40,176 nucleotides of DNA from Chryseobacterium luteum. GTDB taxonomy: Bacteria; Bacteroidota; Bacteroidia; Flavobacteriales; Weeksellaceae. Where the stretch lies: positions 1 to 40,176 of the forward strand of contig NZ_JPRO01000026.1 of NCBI RefSeq assembly GCF_000737785.1, written 5' to 3'. The position numbers were made by a program, and so were the translations under genes. The notes beneath the pieces are model-generated. The model was not told the origin of the DNA. It did no database searches and was given only the letters and a program-made list of their open reading frames with translations. The stretch's first letter is position 1. Each line of letters starts with the position of its first letter. Shown here in pieces: positions 1-7,700 of this stretch.

Positions 1-1
1 T

Positions 2-259
2 TCAATAAAAATGAACCTTGTTATTAAAAATATCACAGAAAACATAATGGATTATGTCTTAGCTAATAACAATACCCAACTTGCCAATGACGGTGAATTC
101 ATTACAATTGAAAGTACACTTAGCGATGCCATAGAAAAGAATGTCAGCAGTACCTTTAATTATTATATCGAAAACAATAAACTTATGATTTGTACTTATC
201 AGGAAGCAGCCAAAAAATGGCAGGAATGGTGGAGTAAAAATGCAAATACAATCAAATAA
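2..259 (+). CDS. C-terminal part of a paralogue of the lipoprotein at 2802-3665 (partial, runs off left edge)
   Basis: The reading frame is open to the left edge of the window, so this is probably the 3' end of a longer gene; an ATG at 11 is the first in-window start. The last 65 or so residues (from NNNTQLAND onward) are almost identical to the C-terminus of the 287-residue lipoprotein at 2802-3665, while the residues before that differ. The DNA match begins abruptly at about base 66. This suggests two paralogous lipoproteins with different upstream parts that share a recently copied or converted 3' end. Function is unknown; as for its paralogue, a periplasmic partner or immunity role for a neighbouring effector is only a guess. 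The gene is immediately followed by a fragment copy of the 3670-4611 gene, matching the order seen at the other end of the repeat. Confidence 0.6.
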   Translation, partial: SIKMNLVIKNITENIMDYVLANNNTQLANDGEFITIESTLSDAIEKNVSSTFNYYIENNKLMICTYQEAAKKWQEWWSKNANTIK

Positions 260-425
260 AACGTTGAATAAATTCAAACATACATACATATTACTCATTC
301 TGGTGGTCCTTCATGTAAAGACTTTTGCACAGGTACCAAAATCATATATCGTAACTCATATCGTCAATAAAATTATTGATAAGGGAGAATATGCACATGA
401 CCGGAGAATAGTTAAAAAGATAAAA
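66..425 (+). repeat. Direct repeat copy A (about 360 bp)
   Basis: This segment matches 3472-3832 at a constant offset of 3,406 bases. Over the first 344 aligned positions I count 10 mismatches, about 97% identity. A one-base deletion in a run of A near 414-418 then breaks the register, and similarity ends near 425. It spans the 3' end of one gene and the 5' end of the next. Together with copy B it flanks the 427-1116 gene, the PAAR-like gene and most of the 287-residue lipoprotein gene. Confidence 0.9.
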
Positions 426-446
426 AATGATAAAAGCCCTCATTAA
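264..446 (+). pseudogene. Truncated, frameshifted copy of the secreted protein at 3670-4611
   Basis: It begins at a TTG at 264, the same position in the repeat as the TTG start of the intact gene at 3670. It encodes the same signal peptide ending near KTFAQ and the following 30 or so residues (PKSYIVTHIVNKIIDKGEYA). A one-base deletion in an A-run at about 414-418 shifts the frame after DRRI. The frame then stops at 446, inside the start of the unrelated gene at 427. The intact copy is 313 residues, so over 80% is missing. It appears to be a 5' fragment left at a recombination junction rather than a working gene. Confidence 0.75.
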
Positions 447-1116
447 TCTGGTAATTATTTTTTTATTCTCCAGTATGGCATTTGCTCAGAAAGTTTCTGT
501 TTTGAAAGATTCCGTATGTATTTCTCATGAATGTCTTGAGCTTCAGGAAATAAAAATGGATGCGAAGAATGCTGACCTGTATAAGCAGCTTCAAAAAAGC
601 TTTGATATTTTTAATGGCGCTTTATTTATGAGCCCTGAAAAAAGACTGCAGGCAAAGAAAGATACTCTAAAGGACCTGATCTCAAAAAATTCTTTACGTG
701 AATCCCAGTTTGGGTTTGAAAATTATAAAATACTGTATGATAAGAAAGGCTTACTTAATCTATCTGTGGGTATTCAGTCCTACGGTTCTCCCTGGGAAGA
801 TACAAAGTATTATCTCTTTGATATGGCCAGCAATACAGAAATAGGGGACAGGTTGTTTACAGGAAAAAAAATGCTTTTAAAACTCTTTATCCAAAAATTA
901 AAAGCTCAGGAAGATCAATCTTTTAGGGTAAACAATCTTTCCCAATACATCATTAATACAGATGATACCGGAAAAGTAACAGGACTTAGCCTTATTTTCC
1001 AGGATGAGAAAAATCGGACAAATAGTGGTTATCCTCAGTATATAGTTTTATTTGAGTGGAAAGAAATAGAAAAATTTATTGTACCGGAATATAAGAAATC
1101 ATTACTTGTAAAATAG
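427..1116 (+). CDS. Secreted protein of unknown function, weakly DUF3298/RsiV-like
   Basis: 229 residues starting with a clear Sec signal peptide (residues 1-20, hydrophobic stretch then MAFAQ). The mature part has a pattern around residues 95-150 (a Y-rich strand, YYLFD, then EIGDRLFTGKK) that resembles the DUF3298/RsiV-like fold (tyrosine-rich strand, FDL, then a DLF-like segment). This is by-eye similarity only. The C-terminus has an FEWKEIEKFIVPEY segment typical of the last strand and helix of that fold. The gene starts exactly where the direct repeat ends, so its original upstream region may have been replaced by the repeat. It lies just upstream of the PAAR-like gene. A periplasmic or envelope role is likely; an immunity or accessory role for the next gene is speculative. 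Confidence 0.6.
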   Translation: MIKALINLVIIFLFSSMAFAQKVSVLKDSVCISHECLELQEIKMDAKNADLYKQLQKSFDIFNGALFMSPEKRLQAKKDTLKDLISKNSLRESQFGFENYKILYDKKGLLNLSVGIQSYGSPWEDTKYYLFDMASNTEIGDRLFTGKKMLLKLFIQKLKAQEDQSFRVNNLSQYIINTDDTGKVTGLSLIFQDEKNRTNSGYPQYIVLFEWKEIEKFIVPEYKKSLLVK

Positions 1117-1255
1117 GTAGAACCACATTCATCATATTGATCAACTTTTCTTTGAAGAAAAATAATTTTATTGAGGCTTGGGAAAAGCTATAACGAAAGA
1201 ATAAGAAAATATTTCAGAGGAAGAGGAGTAATTGCCATTTAAAACATTCATTACT

Positions 1256-2791
1256 ATGGATAGGCCAGATAAAGATACAGAAGCTGCCATTCCTGATACT
1301 CACAATCAGGGTGCTGCACAGCACAACGACGGGTTGAAGGAGGCTAACAGCCAAAAAATGGAGGAAAAGCGTGCTGAAAATGAGAAAAAAGACAGTACAT
1401 CAGAAGATTTGCTGTTGGCGATACATGGAGCCAAGATAAAATTCAATGCCCATTTGGGTGAATTTAAAGTTTTAAATGATGTACCCACCACACAAGGTAA
1501 GCTTACCGGAACCATCGTGGAAAAACAGATTCCCAACTTTACATTTTATGATGGTTTTCAGATGATATCCCTCACAGAATGGCAGGATTTCGGGACTGCT
1601 AAAGTACAGGATAATTATGTATTACTGAAAAAATCAACGTTACCGGGGACAGGCAAAATGCCGGGTAATATACCGCCTGAAACCGGGAAGATAGAGTTTG
1701 TAACTTCCGGACAGGTCAACGAACCTGAAAGTATTGATACGCAGGGGGCACCGGTGGTAGAAGATGAAAAAAAAATAAAAATAAAAGCCAAACAAGCTTC
1801 TCATACTGTAGTACTCGATAAAAATGGTTCCTTATTATCCGGATTTCCTATACTGGAATTTGAAATTGAGGATGGGATACCCAATAACCTGATTGATATT
1901 CAAGTAGTAAAAGAGAATCAGGGATTATTAACCCATACAATTGGAATAGGAAATAGTTGGGATAAAACAAGGTTACCAAAAGACAGAGTGATGGTGAAAA
2001 CATTCAGCAGCTATACGAATGGAGACAGGATATTGAAATTGGATGGTTCAGGAAAAGCCACTTATAAAATGCCTTTGGATTGGTGGCGGGATTTAGCAAG
2101 GCAGCCTTTGAGCCAATTTACAACAATGAAGATATACTTTAAAGTGTTGTCATTCCAGAATTCGTCAGCTGTCAAAGAAGAAAGTTTAGTTTCAGATGCT
2201 GAGGTTTCCAATAATTTACAAAGCTTACAAATAATAATAAACAGATATATCAATGAAGGCGGTATCGAAAAAAAACATTTTGAACTGAATTTTACGGTTA
2301 AGGAAGCCAATACTACAGAAATGTACACGTTTGTTCAATGGAAAAAAGGAGGTAGAGAGATCTGGGATGGTGCAAAAAGAATGTCCAGACCCAACGTGAC
2401 GGATTATAATCAAACGCATACAAGTGATTATCCTGCATGGACATTAGATAGACTTAGGATGAATCCCCGATATGCAGATGGTGTGTATAGTATTTCAAAT
2501 GGAGGAAAAACAGCAACTTTGATGGATAAACCTTCTTCTAGTACTGCAAATAGTACCGCACCATGGACCTTTACCCATATAGATTTTGAATCTAGAATTC
2601 ATCTTGATTTTGATGTTCCCGCAAATCTTGTAGTTGTCAACATTGCAGGAGGAAATATTAAAGGAATTATACCGCCTCCGGAACCTTTGATTTTAAGCAG
2701 CCAGACCTGGAATACACGGATTTTACAAATCTGGGATTCGGTAAGGTCAAGAGTGATAGTATCTCATCCAAATAATTATACTGGACCATAA
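1256..2791 (+). CDS. PAAR-like (DUF4280-like) domain protein, putative type VI secretion-associated effector
   Basis: The predicted protein is 511 residues from the ATG at 1256. A TTG at 1232 would add eight residues and has a purine-rich GAGGAG just upstream, so the start is uncertain. Numbering from the TTG: residues 1-60 are charged and low-complexity. Residues 62-165 follow the pattern of the cysteine-poor PAAR-like DUF4280 proteins linked to type VI secretion in Bacteroidota: HGAKIKF, then FKVLN, a central SLTEWQDF, a K/S-rich strand ending in LP, and GKIEFVTSGQ. Residues 175-511 are a novel beta-rich region with many tryptophans (DWWRD, FVQWKKGG, SQTWNTRILQIW). There is no signal peptide, as expected for a cargo loaded on a contractile spike. 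If correct, the N-terminus docks on VgrG and the C-terminus is the effector. No other type VI genes are visible here, and no catalytic motif could be assigned. Confidence 0.55.
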   Translation: MDRPDKDTEAAIPDTHNQGAAQHNDGLKEANSQKMEEKRAENEKKDSTSEDLLLAIHGAKIKFNAHLGEFKVLNDVPTTQGKLTGTIVEKQIPNFTFYDGFQMISLTEWQDFGTAKVQDNYVLLKKSTLPGTGKMPGNIPPETGKIEFVTSGQVNEPESIDTQGAPVVEDEKKIKIKAKQASHTVVLDKNGSLLSGFPILEFEIEDGIPNNLIDIQVVKENQGLLTHTIGIGNSWDKTRLPKDRVMVKTFSSYTNGDRILKLDGSGKATYKMPLDWWRDLARQPLSQFTTMKIYFKVLSFQNSSAVKEESLVSDAEVSNNLQSLQIIINRYINEGGIEKKHFELNFTVKEANTTEMYTFVQWKKGGREIWDGAKRMSRPNVTDYNQTHTSDYPAWTLDRLRMNPRYADGVYSISNGGKTATLMDKPSSSTANSTAPWTFTHIDFESRIHLDFDVPANLVVVNIAGGNIKGIIPPPEPLILSSQTWNTRILQIWDSVRSRVIVSHPNNYTGP

Positions 2792-2801
2792 ATTTATTTA
2801 T

Positions 2802-3665
2802 ATGAAAAATCTAATAATATTCATGACATTTATATGTTTAATTTCGTGCTTTGGACAAGATGTAAAAAAAAAGAATATGGATAATAAAGAATTAATACAG
2901 CTTATTTTGAATGCTCAGAATGATTTGCACTCAAGAGTAAAAGCAATCAATGATATAGATGTTTCGGGAGAAAAAAGCAAAATAATTGTCGAACTTAAAA
3001 ATATTCTATCCCGTAAAAAAAACATAGAACAGGGTACAATGGACTGGGATCCTGCTGCTGAAGAAAGAGTAGTGGATATTCATATCATTGGAAAATTAAA
3101 CCAGGTAAATGATGACTCTGAAAATAAAAGGATTACCGAAATTGTTTCAAATGCGGTTCCTTACATAAGAGAGTTTGGTGATGAAAGGAAAGAAGATGCA
3201 AAAGTTATTCAGTCTATTCATCAAAAGGCAATTTATGCTATGATAGTAGAGTTAACTCAGAGTGAAAAACAGAATGCAGCTGAGAATGCAGTTGTTATCC
3301 TTAATCATTCCGGGTTTCCAAATGCACCGGTGGGAGGAGATGTAAAAGGTATTTTGCCTACAACAACATTTACATTTAGATACAGCCGGTTAAAAGATGA
3401 AATGGATTCCTATATACATGCATCCGAAGGCAAAATTCAATTATCTGAAGGAGTGAAGAAGTATATTGATGATAACAATACTCAACTTGCCAATGACGGT
3501 GAATTCATTACAATTGAAAGTACACTTAGCGATGCCATAGAAAAGAATGTCAGCAGTACCTTTAATTATTATATCGAAAACAATAAACTTATGATTTGTA
3601 CTTATCAGGAAGCAGCCAAAAGATGGCAGGAATGGTGGAGTAAAAATGCAAATATAATCAAATAA
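2802..3665 (+). CDS. Lipoprotein of unknown function, possible immunity/partner protein
   Basis: 287 residues beginning 10 bases after the PAAR-like gene. The N-terminus is a lipoprotein signal: a hydrophobic stretch then the lipobox LISC at about residues 13-16. The body is charged and helical. A segment near residue 170-180 (NHSGFPNAPVGGD) is followed by a TTTFTFRYSR strand. The last 65 residues lie in the 360-bp direct repeat and are nearly identical to the partial gene at the left edge. The position directly downstream of a putative effector and the surface or periplasmic location fit an immunity protein, but this is inferred from context. A C-terminus shared between paralogues with different N-terminal halves would be unusual for a simple gene duplication and suggests module exchange. 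Confidence 0.65.
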   Translation: MKNLIIFMTFICLISCFGQDVKKKNMDNKELIQLILNAQNDLHSRVKAINDIDVSGEKSKIIVELKNILSRKKNIEQGTMDWDPAAEERVVDIHIIGKLNQVNDDSENKRITEIVSNAVPYIREFGDERKEDAKVIQSIHQKAIYAMIVELTQSEKQNAAENAVVILNHSGFPNAPVGGDVKGILPTTTFTFRYSRLKDEMDSYIHASEGKIQLSEGVKKYIDDNNTQLANDGEFITIESTLSDAIEKNVSSTFNYYIENNKLMICTYQEAAKRWQEWWSKNANIIK

Positions 3666-3832
3666 AACCTTGAATAAATTCAAACATACATACATATTAC
3701 TTATTCTGGTGACCCTTCATGTAAAGACTTTTGCACAGGCACCAAAATCATATATCGTAACTCATATCGTCAATAAAATTATTGATAAGGGGGAATATGC
3801 AGATGACCGGAGAATCGATAAAAAAGATAAAA
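3472..3832 (+). repeat. Direct repeat copy B (about 360 bp)
   Basis: Second copy of the segment at 66-425. Here both genes it touches are intact: the 3' end of the 287-residue lipoprotein gene and the 5' end of the 313-residue secreted protein gene. The same four-base gene spacing and TTG start occur in both copies. See copy A for the alignment. Confidence 0.9.
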
Positions 3833-4611
3833 TAAATGTCAATAACTTAGTTTATATACTCAATACAAAAAAAGATAGTATAGCTTTCTATGACTCCCTG
3901 ATACCAGAAAAAACAGTTCCCAATCTATGTACTTTAACAAAGGCTCAAAATAACCTTTTGTTAACTTATAAAAATGAAAGTTACAGTACAGAACTTAATA
4001 TGGCATTCAACGATAATGAAAAGACCGTTTTAATAGGTGATAAGGATGTCTTTTACTTAAATGATACTTACTATAAATATTTGCGTAGAAGTATTGGAGA
4101 CAATTTAAACATTCCCGATCTGATTGACTTTTTAGAAGATTTTTTAATAAATTATAATCTTGATGATTTAAAATACATTTCGTCGTATGAAAAATATAAA
4201 CATAAGGATTTTAAAATATTAAAAGCCTATATGGAGTCGTACAGAACCCAGGCAAGTGACTACCTGGATAAATGGAATGTGACATTTTCATATAATGAAG
4301 CAGGGATTCCAAAGTATATCTTAAAAGAATCTACAGAAGGAGATCAGGAATTAGAGAAAAAACTGGTCTCTTCCAATAAAGGAATTTTTAAATATACAAA
4401 GCATACGAATGCTGAAAGCAGGCTTATTACTGACAGTGAAATTCTGATAGATAATAACAAAAATATTTTTGAGGAAAAGGTAACCTCATTTCAGGTGGGA
4501 CTAGGCAAAGAAACCAGGTATGAAATTAAACGGATTTCCTGTAAAAGTTTTCCTTCCGGAGAATTTATTCTGACATCAGGTAGTATTTCAAAAATGATGT
4601 CATCAAAATAA
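3670..4611 (+). CDS. Secreted protein of unknown function
   Basis: 313 residues, starting at a TTG four bases after the stop of the preceding lipoprotein gene, so the two are probably translationally coupled. No ATG gives a sensible N-terminus. The TTG start yields a good signal peptide (K-F-K, hydrophobic core, ending KTFAQ at about residue 23). The mature protein is charged, with alternating strands and helices and no motif I recognise. The first 50 or so residues are in the direct repeat, and a broken copy of this gene lies at 264-446. It is the last gene before the strong bidirectional hairpin at 4678-4707. Context suggests an envelope partner of the upstream lipoprotein; function is unknown. 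Confidence 0.65.
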   Translation: MNKFKHTYILLILVTLHVKTFAQAPKSYIVTHIVNKIIDKGEYADDRRIDKKDKINVNNLVYILNTKKDSIAFYDSLIPEKTVPNLCTLTKAQNNLLLTYKNESYSTELNMAFNDNEKTVLIGDKDVFYLNDTYYKYLRRSIGDNLNIPDLIDFLEDFLINYNLDDLKYISSYEKYKHKDFKILKAYMESYRTQASDYLDKWNVTFSYNEAGIPKYILKESTEGDQELEKKLVSSNKGIFKYTKHTNAESRLITDSEILIDNNKNIFEEKVTSFQVGLGKETRYEIKRISCKSFPSGEFILTSGSISKMMSSK

Positions 4612-4677
4612 GTCGGGATTATGGACAAGTTGCATTGTAATATCATTTTTCAGTAGTTGATTCTTTTCATAAAATAA

Positions 4678-4707
4678 AATAGCCGGAAGATTTATCTTCC
4701 GGCTATT
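4678..4707. terminator. Bidirectional rho-independent terminator
   Basis: A perfect 14-bp inverted repeat (arms 4678-4691 and 4694-4707, core AGCCGGAAGAT) with a two-base spacer. It lies between the convergent genes ending at 4611 (+) and 4729 (-). A-rich sequence on the left and T-containing sequence on the right let it serve both strands. Confidence 0.85.
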
Positions 4708-4728
4708 GGTTTAAATTATTACAATTAT

Positions 4729-7700
4729 TTAATTTTTAAGGATCTTTTTAATTTTAACTTCGTTATTGTTAGTTACTATCTTTAAAATATATTCTCCTTT
4801 TACCAAATTACTTAAATTAATTGTCTTTTGATTAAGATTGTCCTGCTTAATTAATTTTCCGGAAATATCATAAATCTCATAAGATTTTAAATTTTCACCT
4901 TTGATGTTAATTGAGCTGTTAAATGGATTAGGATAAACTTCTAACTCAACTTCTTTTTCTGCGTTCGCAATACTTTTTGCACTTGTTTGCGCAGTTTTAG
5001 AATTTTCATTTGTTCTTCCCATATTTGAAGCGACACCTAATATTTGTCCGAATCTCGGTTCTTCTTTTACGCATCGCACATTCATGGCATTCATAGGATG
5101 ATTGACGAAAAATTCATTCATAGCTATTAACTTTGATGAGTTAGCGTTAACCGTTTCAAAAGACATACTATGTGCAGTTCCATAAGAATATGAAGATTTC
5201 AATGCGGCTGTCCATAATCCTGATATTCCCAGTTTCATTGAGGATGAAATTGTTCCATTGTCATTAAATCCCCTGAGACCTGTGGCCGGATAATTACCAA
5301 TACTATATTTTGTATTCGGGTTTGCGGAATCTTTAGGTAAATTAAACTGATAACCAAACACAGTAGTCCCATTTTTAACAACTGATCCCAAATAATACGG
5401 AACTCCGCCATTATAAATATCGGATGGACTCTTTATATCAAAGCCTAAATCCTGTATGATACCCAAATTGTGAATTTTGAATTTATCAGTAGAAGAAGTT
5501 GGCATATAAAACCCGTTGTACCAAGGGGAACTTCCTTTATTATCATTTGAATGCTGAGAATCATAAGGATCATTATCAGGAATTGAAATAGAGATATCCG
5601 GCACTCTCCATCCTCCCGGACATGGATCGAAAGGAGATTTTTTGGTGGCATGTCCCCATCTTTCCATCATTTGATTGGGTGTTGCTATAAGCCAGTCTTG
5701 TCCATACGCACCATTAAAACTTGATTTATTGGTATACTTCTGATTAGGAATCATAAATGCTAAAGGATTTTCGACAGAATATTTCAGGTTATTTTTAATT
5801 TTTTCTGTACTTGTAGCCCCTGTAGTCCCATAATCAACATCTCTTCGTTTTGTGTACTGGCTTGTGTAATCATTTCCATTAAGCTCAGTATACGATGACG
5901 GATACATGTTTCCATTGGCATCAGGACCTGATGAAGTCCAGATTGTGAAATCACCTGTTTTTTCCAGGCCGTTAGATGTATTCAATCCTGCTTTAATAAA
6001 GGTAGGAATAGGGTCTTTTCTTCCCCATTGATACTGCATTCCAACAGAATTATTAATCATAGTAATCTCCGATTCCGTTGCAGCTTGAGGATTTACAACA
6101 TTAGGGAAGGCATCAGTTGCTCCCAGATTTCTATCCATGAAAGTACTCTTCATCGGCTGTGCTCCGGAATTGGTAAAGTTCACATAGTTTGAAGTTTCAG
6201 GTAACAGAACATCTTCAGTCTGATAAACGATCTCACCAATATTATTGTTAGTCACCCAAATATGCCAGCTCCAGTAGGAAGGATTGGTAATCTGATCATT
6301 GTGTAAAGAGATAAGTGCATTTCCTGTCTGGTTTTCAGGAATTTTTACAGAAATATAACCGTCTTTGATTGTATTCAAATTGACAGGTGCATTCATCACT
6401 TTTACATTTGAAACTAAAGATTTATTATCAGTCCAGTAAACATTTACTTTTAGGTTGTTATAATTAAGCATTCCGTGATCTGACAGATATTGATTGTACA
6501 CAGAGAACGCTTTTGAAATAGGAATTTGTATTTCCTGCTCGCTTGCTGCTTTTGTAATTACATAACTATTTGGATTACTGATCCCCTCAATATAATTTAT
6601 TAAAGTACCTGAGCTAAAATATTCCGTTGGGAAATTATAATTAACGGCATATTTATCTTCTATACAACGGCAGGCCCCAGCACCGGATAAGGCACCGGAT
6701 TCTTGAGTGAAGACATAGTATTGACCATACATATTGGGGAATAGAATAGCATCAGGCTTAGAAGGTTCAGGAATAGTTCCAAACTGTCCCGCATCTGTTA
6801 TCCCGCCAAAAAAATAACTATAAGGATTGTTAATATCTACATTATTATCGATTGTTTTAGAAGCCACTGTTGCAGACTGAACACTGATCTCATGCGGATC
6901 CTGATGATAAAAATCACCGGTACTTCCAACCACATATTTTCCATTACCGGGATAGACTCCCATGTTTCTGTTCCTGACACCTGATATAGTAGTATTCGTA
7001 AAATCGATTCCTAAATTAGCATAAATTTTAATTCCTGCTAAAGCATCATTCTGCTGTGTCGGTTTTATTTTACTGTAATTTGCTTTATCATTAGCAGGAT
7101 TACCCTGATTTCTTCCCCACGGAGAAAAAGCATTCTGAACCGTAAGAGAAAAAGCATTATTAATATAAGATGGAATCCTCCAGTTGTTGGGACATGGGTC
7201 ATATGAAGTTTTGGGCTTATACGTATTTATCGCACCTCCTGTATTATATGCCAGTTCAGAATTATCTCCCCAAAGGTCAGATTTTTTCCTGATCACATTA
7301 TCTACGCCTATACTTTGTGCAAACCAGGCATCCCCGCCCACTGTATTGGTGAAAATTAAATTCAGCGGATTATTGACAGCATATTTTAAATTACTGCTGA
7401 TATCACTGAAAGGTCTCTGCATACTGGCAATCTTATTCGTGTTACTATCTCCTGTGTAATCATATACATGTTTTTTTACACCCACAGTTCCACTAATTTC
7501 ATACATGGACGAATCTTTATTTTGAAGTGCCGGAAATGGATCTTTTCTTCCCCATTGATACATTAATCCACCGGATTTGTTCCAGTCGTATCCTATGAAG
7601 TTTTTGTTGGTGGCTCCCAGGTTTCTATCCATCCATTTAGGTATAAATGTTTTGGTAACACCATTTTCCACATATTTTGCCAATGGTCCGTCATTATTTA

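Noticed and set aside
1..4650. Calling a complete type VI secretion locus
   Set aside because: Only a PAAR-like protein is suggested; no sheath, Hcp, VgrG or baseplate genes lie in the window.
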